A stretch of 64,000 bases of DNA from Deltaproteobacteria bacterium (GTDB taxonomy: Bacteria; Desulfobacterota; B13-G15; RBG-16-54-18), in NCBI GenBank assembly GCA_016927065.1, contig JAFGNJ010000004.1:310001-374000 (forward strand), written 5' to 3'. Positions 21,087-29,497 of the stretch are shown piece by piece. Within the stretch, counting starts at the first letter, position 1. Every line of letters begins with the position of its first letter. Under the pieces are notes generated by a model. It saw nothing but the letters and a program-made list of their open reading frames with translations. It was not told where the DNA came from and made no database searches. Both the position numbers and the translations under genes were made by a program.

Positions 21087-22307
21087 CTAGGAACAGCCTT
21101 TAAAGAGGATGCAGATGTGAGTCCCTCCGTTGGCAAAGCCGTTGAGGAGGGCAGATGCTATCGCTTTGTTCTTGGCACCCTGGGTCGTATAGTCTAGATC
21201 GCACTCGGCGTCGGGTTGGCGGTAGTTGATCGTAGGGGGGATGATCCCTTCATGGATGCTCAGGACAGCAGCACACGCCCTAATCCCCCCTGAGGCGTCG
21301 AATTCACCGATCATCGACTTGACCGCACTCACGGAGATCTGCGCCGCCTCCTTTCCAAAGACCTTTTTGATGGCGCTGGTCTCGGCCTGATCCAATGCCT
21401 GGGTGGAATTGGCCGCAGCGCAGATATAATCCACCTGGGGGGAGCTACCCACTGCCTGTGACATAGCTCGAGCCATTGAGGAACCATCCCTATCGTAGCT
21501 CCAGACCCCGTCGTTACACCACCCCACCATGCCGTACCCCACTACCTCTGCATAGATGGTGGCACCGCGCCCGCGCGCATGATCGAGGGTCTCCATGACC
21601 ACAACGCCACTTCCTTCTCCCAGGACGATTCCGTTCCTGGTGCGATCAAAGGGGCGCATACCCTCCGGATGGGGAGACCGCTGTGGGGAGAGGGCGCCCA
21701 GGGTGGCGTATACGTTGTAGAGGGGTTCGCTGATCTCATCACCCCCGCCGGCGAGGACGACCTCTGCCTTGCCCCGGCGCAGGGCCTCGAAGGCATGAAC
21801 GATGGCGCTCTCCGCCGAGACCTCTTTATGGGAGAAGGTGGTGTTGATCCCCTTGATCCCGAACTCGATGGAGGCGTGGCTGCAGATGGCATTGGGGACC
21901 GAGGTCTGAAACAGGAGGGGAGCTACCTCTTGGGGACCGTTGCGCACCAGGTCCCGGAAGAAGAGGTCGACCGTCTTGGAACTGCCCAGCCCCGTTCCGA
22001 TCATGATCCCTATCCGTTCGGGATCTTCTTGCCCCATCTCAAGGCCTGCGTCCTGGATGGCGAGTTTCACCGAGGCCGTCACCATCCGGCTGATGCGATC
22101 CATGCGGCGCACATTGGTCGGTTTGATATAGTGTTTGTACTCAGGATCTTCTACTTGATACCCAAGATGTGAGCGGAGATGACCCACCTCAAAGCCCTGA
22201 ATGGGCCTGATGCCGGATCGGCCCGCTATACAGCTTTGCCAGAACTCTTCTACGCCGATCCCAATAGGGCTGAGGATTCCGATCCCCGTCACTACGACAC
22301 GGTTCAT
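21087..22307 (-). CDS. Beta-ketoacyl-synthase-fold protein lacking the Cys-His-His triad
   Basis: The 406-residue protein aligns along its length with FabF (start VVTGIGILSPIG, RPFDRTRNGIVLGEGSGVVVME, KSMIGEFDASGG). Aligned without gaps from the GIKG segment, the nucleophile position of TACATG is glutamate in SHKEVSAE. The first histidine (AHGTST in FabF) is alanine in CAAANSTQ, and the second (GHLLGAAG) is glutamate in GEFDASGG. All three catalytic residues are therefore lost. Chain-length factors of polyketide systems also lose the cysteine, but no partner ketosynthase is nearby. The role is unknown; a structural or binding role is likelier than condensation. Confidence 0.8.
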   Translation of the reverse strand: MNRVVVTGIGILSPIGIGVEEFWQSCIAGRSGIRPIQGFEVGHLRSHLGYQVEDPEYKHYIKPTNVRRMDRISRMVTASVKLAIQDAGLEMGQEDPERIGIMIGTGLGSSKTVDLFFRDLVRNGPQEVAPLLFQTSVPNAICSHASIEFGIKGINTTFSHKEVSAESAIVHAFEALRRGKAEVVLAGGGDEISEPLYNVYATLGALSPQRSPHPEGMRPFDRTRNGIVLGEGSGVVVMETLDHARGRGATIYAEVVGYGMVGWCNDGVWSYDRDGSSMARAMSQAVGSSPQVDYICAAANSTQALDQAETSAIKKVFGKEAAQISVSAVKSMIGEFDASGGIRACAAVLSIHEGIIPPTINYRQPDAECDLDYTTQGAKNKAIASALLNGFANGGTHICILFKGCS

Positions 22308-22432
22308 AGGTACTCAGCATACAAATTTTAGGAGCGGTATGCAATCTTAAATCATTCATCACCGTGCATGCGCATAAAAACCTTGGCAGCGATCCCGTGC
22401 ATGGGGTATGATGGGGCCCGAAAGGAGGAGGT

Positions 22433-23176
22433 ATGCCTCCGGTCAGGTTACAGGTGAAACTCTTGGAGATGAGCGCGAATTCCCTCTCCCTGCTCTATGT
22501 TGCCTATCGTCAGTGTTACTCTGGCCGCTGGGCGGGGGATATGTGGGAGGCAGAGGGGGACGAAGAACAACAGGTCGCCTTTCTCAAAAAGATGATGCCT
22601 TCCGGTCACGACAGCCCCCTGGAGCATGTAAAGTTCACCTTTGCCGTTGAAGGGGTCTCCCGGGCCTTGACCCACCAACTGGTCAGATACCGGGTGGCCT
22701 CGTACTCCCAGCAGAGCCAGCGGTATGTGGATATGAAGCATTTCGGCTATATCATCCCCCCTTCAATTGCCGGGGATGTGGCCATGCGCACGGAGTTTGA
22801 GCGATGCATGGAGGAGATCCAAGCCAGTTATCAGGATCTGTTGGCTCGGTTCGCTGAAAAGGGCGTCACCGGAGAGCGGGCCCATGAAGATGCGCGATTC
22901 GTCCTCCCCCAAGCCGGGGAGACCAAGATCGTGGTCACCATGAACTGCCGGGAACTGTTGCATTTCTTCTCCCAGCGGTGTTGCCAGCGGGCCCAGTGGG
23001 AGATCAGGGCGTTGGCGAACCGGATGTTGGAGCTATGTCGCGAGAAGCTACCCCCCGTCTTTGAGAACGGTGGCGCAAAGTGCGAACGCCTGGGGTACTG
23101 CCCTGAGGGGCGGTTCAGCTGCGGCAGGTTTCCGCTCAAAGAGAAAGTTATCCAAGAAAAAAGGCACAAGAAATGA
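22433..23176 (+). CDS. thyX: Flavin-dependent thymidylate synthase
   Basis: ThyX methylates dUMP using methylene-THF and a reduced flavin. The signature motif is present as RYRVASYSQQSQRY, with tyrosine in place of the common histidine after the first arginine, as in many thermophile and anaerobe enzymes. Other family segments are DSPLEHVKFTFAVEG, QAGETKIVVTMNCRELLHFF and AQWEIRALA. The ATG follows AGGAGGAGGT. At 247 residues it has the normal length plus a cysteine-containing tail (CERLGYCPEGRFSC). It converges on the lipoate/AMP-ligase operon with an 11-bp gap. ThyX links thymidylate to the same folate pool as the carbon-fixation genes. Confidence 0.94.
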   Translation: MPPVRLQVKLLEMSANSLSLLYVAYRQCYSGRWAGDMWEAEGDEEQQVAFLKKMMPSGHDSPLEHVKFTFAVEGVSRALTHQLVRYRVASYSQQSQRYVDMKHFGYIIPPSIAGDVAMRTEFERCMEEIQASYQDLLARFAEKGVTGERAHEDARFVLPQAGETKIVVTMNCRELLHFFSQRCCQRAQWEIRALANRMLELCREKLPPVFENGGAKCERLGYCPEGRFSCGRFPLKEKVIQEKRHKK

Positions 23177-23187
23177 AGGGCTACTCG

Positions 23188-24075
23188 TTATTTCTTCTTG
23201 GCCGTGGCCTTATATTTCTCATAGCCGAATATCTCGTCCCTCGATAAAGCACCTTCTTGCAGGGTAACCCCCAATCCCTTTTCCAGTGCCTCAATGATGG
23301 TCTTTTGGATTGCGTCGTCAGTGGGCCGCTTTCCAGTTGCCTCCTGAATCGAGGTGAGGGGTTCGATGACCTTATCCTTTACCTCTGGGGGGACCCAGAT
23401 AACGTGAAAGAAATCTGTGGGATCAAAGGGGGTGAGGAAACAGAGCACATTAAGGATATACAGGTTTTCGATCTCTGAGAATGAGAAACCCGCTAATTTT
23501 TTCCCCCCCACCCGAAGACTTCCCCTTTGCTTATACCACACATCGTCTAAGCCTGTTTTTGAGAATCCCTCAACCAGGGCATCACCGATCCGCTGATAGG
23601 CTTCATCCAAGTCTTTAAAGGTATCTTTGGCTAACACGCCTTGTAGAAACAATGTGGACTCGGGGTCGGCAAAAGTAAGGGTGCGTTCCCCCGTGGTGAT
23701 AATATGCCGGAGCTGAGGGAGTTCGGGCTTGATCTCGTTGATCAACGGGACCATGCTGTTCAGGGTGATAATGGCTTTTGCCCCACAATCATTGAGAATG
23801 TGGAATATCTCACCGCCTTTATACATGGTGTTAAAGGGGACCGCTATTGCACCCAGCTTCTGGCAGGCAAAAAAGGCGTAGACAAACTCCGGGGTGTTGG
23901 GGAGCATGATGGCCACCCGGTCTCCCCCCTTGATGCCAAGCCCTTTCAGACCATTGGCAAGCCTGTTGACGTTTTTATTGAACTCGTCAAAGGTTACGCT
24001 TTTCCCTTCATGGATGAGGGCGGCCCGTTTGGGATGCTCTTTAGTCTTTGCCTCGAGCAGCTGTCCTAAGTTCAT
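23188..24075 (-). CDS. AMP-ligase N-part fused to lipoate-ligase-like C-half
   Basis: Residues 1 to about 140 are the start of an acyl-CoA ligase (EHPKRAALIHEGKSVTFDEF, VAIMLPNTPEFVYAFFACQKLGAIAVPFN, LRHIITTGE). They stop just before the P-loop, which is absent. From about residue 142 the sequence becomes the C-terminal half of a lipoate-protein-ligase-family protein (YQRIGDALVEGFSKTGL, RVGGKKLAGFS with the conserved lysine, LTSIQEATGKRPT and a GALSRDE tail). The missing pieces of both proteins are in the upstream gene at 24041-25468, which it overlaps by 35 bases. The ATG follows AGAGAGGA. Either a split two-subunit enzyme pair or a rearrangement relic; see findings. Confidence 0.72.
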   Translation of the reverse strand: MNLGQLLEAKTKEHPKRAALIHEGKSVTFDEFNKNVNRLANGLKGLGIKGGDRVAIMLPNTPEFVYAFFACQKLGAIAVPFNTMYKGGEIFHILNDCGAKAIITLNSMVPLINEIKPELPQLRHIITTGERTLTFADPESTLFLQGVLAKDTFKDLDEAYQRIGDALVEGFSKTGLDDVWYKQRGSLRVGGKKLAGFSFSEIENLYILNVLCFLTPFDPTDFFHVIWVPPEVKDKVIEPLTSIQEATGKRPTDDAIQKTIIEALEKGLGVTLQEGALSRDEIFGYEKYKATAKKK

Positions 24076-25468
24076 TCCTCTCTATCATCCTCATGTCTTT
24101 ATAGTCCTCCCGCAGTTCTTTTTTTAGCACTTTGCCGGAGGCACTATTGGGCAGGTCTTCCCTGAACACCACCTCATCAGGTACCTTATAGGGGGCCAGG
24201 TTCGTCCTGCAGAATTTAATGAGCTCCGCAGGGGTTATCTTCTCGCTCTCAACAGGGACGATAAAGGCCTTGATGGCCTCCTCCCTCCCTCCCTTCACCT
24301 TCTGACCAACCACCGCTGCTTCTTGTACCTGGGGGTGGGTACACAAGCACTCCTCGATCTCTGTCGGAGAGATGTTAAAGCCTCCTTTTATAATGATGTC
24401 CTTCTTCCTATCGGTGATAAAAACATAGCCCTCTTCGTCTTGATATCCGATATCACCTGTGCTAAACCACCCCTCTTTTAAGACAGCTCGAGTCTCCTCA
24501 GGGAGGTTGTAATAACCCTTCATAACGACCTTGCCTTTGACGAGGATCTCCCCCGCTTCGTGAGGGGGCAACGTTTTCCCGTGGTCGTCTACGATTTTTA
24601 TCTCGATGCCTTTTGTCGGGGGCCCCACCGATCCTGGTTTTGTCTTGTCGCTGGGATTTACCGAGACAGCGGCCGTGGTCTCGGTAAGACCGTACCCCTC
24701 CATGATATCGACGCCGAAGATCTTCTTGAACTCCTTGATGACTTGGACGGGTAAGGGGGCGGCTCCTGATATACAGCAGGTAAGGGGACTTTCGGTCAAG
24801 GCCTTCTTCTTCGCAGCGAGCAGCAGGTGGTGGTATTGGGTTGGTATGGCGACAAGAACAGAGATCTTCTCCTCATGCATCCTCCTAAGCAGTTGACGCG
24901 GGAGCCACTGGGGGAACAGAACCATACCACACCCCCTAAAGAGGGAGACCACCAAGCCGACAGCCAAGCCATAGATATGGAAGAAAGGAACCAAGGTAGC
25001 AAATCGATCCGTTTCAGTGGTCTGTATAACCTCTGTGGTCGCCTCACACTCGCCCAGGAAGTTTTCATGGGTGAGCATGGTCCCTTTGGGATCTCCGGTG
25101 GTGCCGGAGGTATAGATGAGAGCAGCGGTCTCATTTGCTGGGCTGTCCGCTGTCTTGAATTTATCCTTTGCCTTGAGCATCAGTTCTTGTAAGGATGTCG
25201 TCTCCGCCGCGCGTGCGCCACGGCGCCCTCCCCTCGGCTGAACGGCGACATCAATGCCTCTTTTTTCTGCCTCTTCCCGATCAACCCCCACCTCTGCCCC
25301 AGCCACCAGGCCCTTTCGCTGAACCCGCTGGATGATGATCGTCTCCGGTACGGGCCTGGTGGTAAGGATATAGCGCCCCGCCAGCCTAGCCTCTGCAATG
25401 GCAGCAGGCATGGCCAGCAGGTCTGCTGCCTCAGCCGTGGGATTGAGGAGCAGCCGCCATTCCATCAA
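24041..25468 (-). CDS. Lipoate-ligase-like N-half fused to AMP-ligase C-part
   Basis: Residues 1 to about 85 resemble the N-terminal half of the LplA/LipM family (EWRLLLNPTAEAADLL, PETIIIQRVQ, VDREEAEKRGIDVAVQ) but the RRxxGGGxVxH motif is degraded to QPRGGRRGA. From about residue 90 the protein is an AMP ligase from just before the P-loop to its natural end: YTSGTTGDPKGTMLTHENF, GYGLTETTAAV, STGDIGYQDEEGYVFITDRKKD and lysine in SASGKVLKKEL. The ligase N-part is in the next gene (23188). The start ATG overlaps the symporter stop (ATGA). The operon suggests activation of an imported carboxylate. Confidence 0.75.
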   Translation of the reverse strand: MMEWRLLLNPTAEAADLLAMPAAIAEARLAGRYILTTRPVPETIIIQRVQRKGLVAGAEVGVDREEAEKRGIDVAVQPRGGRRGARAAETTSLQELMLKAKDKFKTADSPANETAALIYTSGTTGDPKGTMLTHENFLGECEATTEVIQTTETDRFATLVPFFHIYGLAVGLVVSLFRGCGMVLFPQWLPRQLLRRMHEEKISVLVAIPTQYHHLLLAAKKKALTESPLTCCISGAAPLPVQVIKEFKKIFGVDIMEGYGLTETTAAVSVNPSDKTKPGSVGPPTKGIEIKIVDDHGKTLPPHEAGEILVKGKVVMKGYYNLPEETRAVLKEGWFSTGDIGYQDEEGYVFITDRKKDIIIKGGFNISPTEIEECLCTHPQVQEAAVVGQKVKGGREEAIKAFIVPVESEKITPAELIKFCRTNLAPYKVPDEVVFREDLPNSASGKVLKKELREDYKDMRMIERNELRTAARGKD

Positions 25469-26970
25469 GCCTTCTCCTCCAGGAATTCCTCAACCTCATC
25501 GAAGAACATCCTCTCGATATGCTCCGAAGGTTTGGGGGTCAGCAGACTCACGATGACATAGACGAGGGCATTGACGATAAAGGAGGCGATGATAAAGAAG
25601 CTGGACAAATGTAAAATGAATGCAGCAATGAGCATGGCCGTCCCTACTAAGGCCCCTGCGATGGCACCGTATTTTGTCCCCCGTTTCCAGACGATCCCCC
25701 CAGCCAGACAGGGCGCCCACTGGGCAAATCCTGGAACCGCAATGTTGGTAAGGTAGAGGGCCAGGGCCAAAGGATGCCAGAGAGCAATCCCCACGGACAA
25801 GATGAGTAGGCCGATGACGGAGAGTTTTGTCCAGATGATGAGCTGCCTGTCAGTGGCATCGGGCTTGAAGAACCCGTGGATCAGGTCCCTGGAAACCAGG
25901 ATGGCCGATGTCATCAGCTGTATAGCCGCGGTGGAGAGGGCGGCGGCGATGACACCCATGAGGGCAAAGGTTGAGAACCACTCAGGAAGATATTCGGTGA
26001 TGATTACCTGGACGACATTGTCCGCAGCCTTGCCGCTGACCACGGGGACCAGGGTACCATCCATGTGGCTTATGGCAGGGGCGACGATGGAACCCCAGAT
26101 AAACGGGATGGTGTAAAAACAGATGCCTCCCGCTACGATACCCAGCAGGGGGAACCATTTAAAGATGGCCTTATCCCGAACCGTAAGGGTCCCCATGACG
26201 ATATGGGGCCAGGAAAAGGCCATTAAACCCGTGATGAAGACGCCCACAATGATTGGATATGTAAAGAAAGGTTCTCCCTCTACTATTGGTCCTGGAGCGG
26301 TGAGGAGTTCTGGATTTGTGGCGCTAAGGATCTGGATAGCCTGAGGAAGGCCATCCGGGAACACCCTGTTGATGACCAACAGGAGGGAACCCAAAAAGGT
26401 GGTTGCATAGATAATGCCGAGGAAGATGTTGGTCCACGCGGTCGCCCGCATCCCTCCCAAGAGGATGATGCAAATCAAGAGGATCGTTGTATAGATGATC
26501 CCCACCGCCTCATGAACGCCTGCAAAAGCCTTAAAGCCCAACCCCACTCCGAGGGATTCAATGCTGATATAGGGTACCATGGAGGCGAGCAGAACAAGGG
26601 CCAGGATGAGGCGCAAGGCCTTCGATTCATATCGTTGCGCAAGGACCTCTACGGGTGAGAGGAAGTGATTGAGCTTGGCCGCTGCCCATAATCGGGGGCC
26701 GAAAAACATGTAGAGCGCAATAAAACCGGCCACACATCCCCAGATAAAATAGACGAAGGCAGGCCCATGGCGATACAAGAATCCGGGATAGGCGTAGAAG
26801 GTCCAGGTACTTGATATGCCAAATAGGGTAAAAAAGAATAATACGATGAGCCCAATTCCCCTGCCAGCCAGCATATAATCCTCCGCAGTCTTTGCGGAGA
26901 TCCGATAGCCGTAGACGGCCATCCAAAGGACAGCAATACCAAAAAGACCCAAGACAATGATAGATAACAT
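25465..26970 (-). CDS. Sodium:solute symporter (SSS family)
   Basis: A 501-residue integral membrane protein with about 13 predicted helices. SSS family features include the start YRISAKTAEDYMLAGRGIG, FLYRHGPAFVYFIWG, the segment VIAAALSTAAIQLMTSAILVSRD (Na+ site region, key residues ALSTAA) and a cytoplasmic acidic tail. It probably imports a small organic acid or similar solute with Na+. It lies between a 71-residue membrane protein (16-bp gap) and the ligase pair (4-bp overlap), so uptake and CoA activation appear coupled. The exact substrate is not visible. Confidence 0.88.
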   Translation of the reverse strand: MLSIIVLGLFGIAVLWMAVYGYRISAKTAEDYMLAGRGIGLIVLFFFTLFGISSTWTFYAYPGFLYRHGPAFVYFIWGCVAGFIALYMFFGPRLWAAAKLNHFLSPVEVLAQRYESKALRLILALVLLASMVPYISIESLGVGLGFKAFAGVHEAVGIIYTTILLICIILLGGMRATAWTNIFLGIIYATTFLGSLLLVINRVFPDGLPQAIQILSATNPELLTAPGPIVEGEPFFTYPIIVGVFITGLMAFSWPHIVMGTLTVRDKAIFKWFPLLGIVAGGICFYTIPFIWGSIVAPAISHMDGTLVPVVSGKAADNVVQVIITEYLPEWFSTFALMGVIAAALSTAAIQLMTSAILVSRDLIHGFFKPDATDRQLIIWTKLSVIGLLILSVGIALWHPLALALYLTNIAVPGFAQWAPCLAGGIVWKRGTKYGAIAGALVGTAMLIAAFILHLSSFFIIASFIVNALVYVIVSLLTPKPSEHIERMFFDEVEEFLEEKA

Positions 26971-26985
26971 GGTGTCTCCTTTACT

Positions 26986-27201
26986 TTAATCTCTGTATGG
27001 CCAGTAACGGAAAAAATAGATGAGATAGGCAATAAGCCAGATGAGTATAAAGATAAATCCTGCAAGACACGGAGCGCTCAGCCAGCCAAAGAAGATATAG
27101 GGCTCAAAGAAATACCGCGGCGCCCAGAGCATGCCGATGAACGAGAGCAAGAGGACTATGAGGAAGAAGCGGCCCGGCTTATGTTTGAATATTTCCCTCA
27201 T
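26986..27201 (-). CDS. Small two-helix membrane protein upstream of symporter
   Basis: A 71-residue protein with two predicted membrane helices (RFFLIVLLLSFIGML and CLAGFIFILIWLIAYLIYFF), resembling the small DUF3311/DUF485-type partners often encoded before SSS symporters. A basic N-terminus (MREIFKHKPGR) suggests the start faces the cytoplasm. It is the first gene of the operon, with a promoter ending about 17 bases upstream of the start. It may stabilise or modulate the symporter; this is inference from gene order. Confidence 0.7.
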   Translation of the reverse strand: MREIFKHKPGRFFLIVLLLSFIGMLWAPRYFFEPYIFFGWLSAPCLAGFIFILIWLIAYLIYFFRYWPYRD

Positions 27202-27217
27202 AATTTCTTTAGTCTAA

Positions 27218-27246
27218 GTATTACAAGGGGTATCGGGTTTTGTCAA
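27218..27246 (-). promoter_or_regulatory. Sigma70-type promoter for symporter/ligase operon
   Basis: On the minus strand TTGACA (27246-27241), a 17-base spacer and TAATAC (27223-27218) precede the small membrane protein gene. The predicted transcript has a very short leader of about ten bases. Confidence 0.62.
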
Positions 27247-27331
27247 GGAGTAGTTGACCGAGCGCGGGAAATAGATAGAGATACCAAGGTGCAAAGAGGA
27301 CATTGTGCCATTCACTGAAGATGTTTTTATA

Positions 27332-27565
27332 TTACAAATTTTTAGCTCGATCCCTCATGTACTTGCTGTACTCCTTTAAGAGGACATACATGTACTCTCT
27401 ACGGGTACGGTCAGACGAGGGGATATAGTTCTTTTTGGCTTCCAATCTAGTGATGATCTCTTCGGCGGTCTTTTCATTCGCCTGTCTGCCTTTAGAGTAA
27501 AGGTCGGCCAGTATCTCATCCAAGCCAATAACACCGACCTCTATATCATCAGGAAAGTTCAGCAT
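27332..27565 (-). CDS. Small conserved-looking helical protein
   Basis: A 77-residue, soluble, charged protein (VGVIGLDEILADLYSKGRQAN, AKKNYIPSSDRTRREYMYVLLKEY). I recall small proteins with a similar NYIP-S-x-YxxxLLxEY ending near thioredoxin-like and metal or arsenic permease genes, but I cannot name a family with certainty. It lies downstream of the arsenite permease gene on the same strand, separated by 175 bp, and could belong to the arsenic operon. No cysteine is present, so direct metalloid binding is unlikely. Confidence 0.5.
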   Translation of the reverse strand: MLNFPDDIEVGVIGLDEILADLYSKGRQANEKTAEEIITRLEAKKNYIPSSDRTRREYMYVLLKEYSKYMRDRAKNL

Positions 27566-27740
27566 ACGCCGACCAACTGGTGGCGGAGCAACAGCTCATT
27601 CTCCTCCCTTTCATCCTTTCTCTTCATGCTGCAACCGATTCTCTTCGTCCTGTGACATAGCACACCTCCTCATTCTTTAACGGCCTGGTTCGGATGCCTC
27701 GTCTCAGCCGAAGGGTCGCCCTGTTTATGGTTGCGAACCT
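27566..27740 (-). other. Gap with two possible micro-ORFs after arsenite permease
   Basis: This 175-bp stretch holds no gene above 60 residues. A 24-codon frame at 27670-27744 starts in an ATGA overlap with the permease stop. A 15-codon frame at 27611-27658 follows a GAGGAGG ribosome site. Neither resembles a known protein; they may be real coupled peptides, leaders for the 77-residue gene, or chance. Confidence 0.3.
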
Positions 27741-28832
27741 TCATGGCTTACAGCTGAGGTGGCAGACCCCGGCAAAGGTTTTTACTGCGTAGGGAAAGTA
27801 CTTCTTTTTAAACCATATAGCCACGGTGACCAGACTGATTAAGACAGGGACTTCTACGAGCGGACCGATGACCGCGGCAAAGGCCTGTCCTGAATTGATC
27901 CCGAAAACCGCAATGGCCACCGCAATGGCAAGCTCGAAGTTGTTCGATGCGGCGGTGAAACTCAGGGTCGCTGACTGTTCATAGGTGGCTCCCACCTTTC
28001 TAGACAAGAAAAAAGAGACTACAAACATGACCACAAAATAGATACACAACGGGATGGCAACCCGAACGACGTCCAAAGGAAGTTGGACGATAAACTCGCC
28101 CTTGAGCGAGAACATGACCAGGATGGTGAAAAGGAGGGCGATTAGGGTGATGGGGCTGATTTTAGGAATGAACTTCTCTTCGTACCACTGTCGGCCTTTG
28201 GTCTTCAGGCCGATGAGGCGGGAGAGCACACCGGCTATGAATGGAATACCGAGGTAAATAAAGACACTCTCAGCAATCTGTCCCATGGAGATATTCACGA
28301 CAGCACCCTTTAGGCCGAGCAACTGCGGTACTAAGGTGATGAATATGTAGGCGTAGAGCGAGAAGAAGAGGACCTGAAAGATGGAGTTGAATGCCACCAG
28401 TCCTGCGCAATACTCTCTGTCTCCAGAAGCTAGATCATTCCAAACGATGACCATGGCGATGCACCGGGCCAGGCCGATCAGGATCAGGCCCACCATGTAC
28501 TCATGATGACCTGAGAGGAAGGTGATGGCCAGCAGAAACATGAGTATTGGGCCGATGACCCAGTTTTGAACCAGAGAAAGGGTGAGCACCTTCCAGTTTC
28601 GAAAGACGTGTCCGAGCTGTTCATATCTGACCTTGGCCAGGGGCGGATACATCATGAGGATCAAGCCGATAGCAATGGGGATATTGGTGGTGTCAACCTG
28701 AAAGAAGTTGATGACTTCTCGAATACCTGGATAGAGATACCCCCCTCCCACCCCAATGAACATAGCCAGAAAGATCCAGAGTGTTAAAAAACGATCGAGG
28801 AAAGAGAGCCGTTTTCTGTCCAATGGATTCAT
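27741..28832 (-). CDS. Arsenite efflux permease (ACR3 family)
   Basis: Acr3 exports arsenite across the inner membrane, driven by the proton gradient. The 363-residue protein has about ten predicted helices, begins [27 protein letters not shown], and contains the family segments [17 protein letters not shown] with the essential cysteine and [17 protein letters not shown]. Length and motifs fit Acr3 rather than ArsB. It is encoded 33 bp downstream of an ArsR-type repressor, and arsenite would induce the pair. A C-terminal GVCHLSCKP adds two cysteines. No arsenate reductase gene is seen beside it. Confidence 0.92.
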   Translation of the reverse strand: MNPLDRKRLSFLDRFLTLWIFLAMFIGVGGGYLYPGIREVINFFQVDTTNIPIAIGLILMMYPPLAKVRYEQLGHVFRNWKVLTLSLVQNWVIGPILMFLLAITFLSGHHEYMVGLILIGLARCIAMVIVWNDLASGDREYCAGLVAFNSIFQVLFFSLYAYIFITLVPQLLGLKGAVVNISMGQIAESVFIYLGIPFIAGVLSRLIGLKTKGRQWYEEKFIPKISPITLIALLFTILVMFSLKGEFIVQLPLDVVRVAIPLCIYFVVMFVVSFFLSRKVGATYEQSATLSFTAASNNFELAIAVAIAVFGINSGQAFAAVIGPLVEVPVLISLVTVAIWFKKKYFPYAVKTFAGVCHLSCKP

Positions 28833-28865
28833 ATTTATATCTGATACTCTTGCTATCCTGATACC

Positions 28866-29183
28866 TTAAATCTGGTTTAGGAGTTTCTCCTGTTCTTTAA
28901 TACGGGTTTTCAAGATGGTACTGACTTTATCCAAAATATCGAAGACCATTGGATTTTTCACGTTCACCATTACCCTCACCCCTTCCTTGCGGGTGGTGAC
29001 CAGGTGGCTTTTTTGCATCATCGAGATATGACGTGAGATATTTGATTGTTCTCCATTGATGGTGGGGACGATTTCACAGATGCATTTTTCCCCACTTCGT
29101 AGACTTTCCAAAATCTTCAAGCGCGTAGGTTGAGCCATAGCCTTCAAAATGGCCGCTTTCAACTCGACGATTTGTTCCTCCAT
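28866..29183 (-). CDS. arsR: ArsR/SmtB-family metalloregulator
   Basis: A 105-residue winged-helix repressor. It shows AMAQPTRLKILESLRSGEKCICEIVP, with the metalloid-binding CIC pair in the position of the ELCVCDL motif of ArsR, and the recognition helix NGEQSNISRHISMMQKSHLV. It should release its operator on binding arsenite or antimonite. It is the first gene of the arsR-acr3 operon, and its promoter carries a palindrome (29200-29221) that overlaps the -10 box. ATG at 29181-29183. Confidence 0.92.
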   Translation of the reverse strand: MEEQIVELKAAILKAMAQPTRLKILESLRSGEKCICEIVPTINGEQSNISRHISMMQKSHLVTTRKEGVRVMVNVKNPMVFDILDKVSTILKTRIKEQEKLLNQI

Positions 29184-29199
29184 ACCTAACCCCCTTGAG

Positions 29200-29243
29200 T
29201 ATATGATTTAATAATCATATACTCATGAATATAGTTTTGTCAA
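29200..29243 (-). promoter_or_regulatory. arsR promoter with overlapping operator palindrome
   Basis: On the minus strand TTGACA (29243-29238) and TATGAT (29219-29214) are spaced by 18 bases. A perfect inverted repeat TATATGAT-N6-ATCATATA spans 29200-29221 and covers the -10 box and start region. The TAATCATAT element resembles known ArsR operators. Autorepression by the adjacent ArsR is the likely control. Confidence 0.68.
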
Positions 29244-29287
29244 GTCTATACAACGAGTAATATGAGATGGGGGTGGGAGGGCGATGC

Positions 29288-29317
29288 TTGACAAAGAAGT
29301 ATATGCTGTGATTAAAT
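29288..29317 (+). promoter_or_regulatory. Probable rpmH promoter
   Basis: TTGACA at 29288-29293 is followed by a 17-18-base spacer and a weak -10 (ATTAAA or TTAAAT, 29311-29317). It lies about 50 bases upstream of rpmH and diverges from arsR. Confidence 0.5.
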
Positions 29318-29362
29318 TAAAATGTTGAAAAATATCTTGGGAGGAGGACGAAAAACGTTTAA

Positions 29363-29497
29363 ATGAAAAGAACTTATCAACCTAGTACGATCAGCAGAAA
29401 GAGGACCCATGGTTTTTTACAACGGATGAGCACCAAAGGGGGTCGAAGGGTATTACAGCGCAGAAGGGCTAAAGGGAGGAAACGATTAACGGTATGA
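29363..29497 (+). CDS. rpmH: Ribosomal protein bL34
   Basis: A 44-residue basic protein beginning [18 protein letters not shown] and ending [10 protein letters not shown], the full bL34 consensus, with the [14 protein letters not shown] core. It is part of the large ribosomal subunit. It overlaps rnpA by 4 bases (ATGA) and heads the conserved rpmH-rnpA-yidD-yidC-jag-mnmE run. The gene commonly sits next to dnaA and oriC, but here dnaA lies about 25 kb away. Confidence 0.97.
   Translation: MKRTYQPSTISRKRTHGFLQRMSTKGGRRVLQRRRAKGRKRLTV

Noticed and set aside
23188-25468. Simple frameshift splitting one AMP ligase
   Set aside because: The pieces are in the wrong order for a frameshift (C-part first) and each is joined to lipoate-ligase-like sequence.
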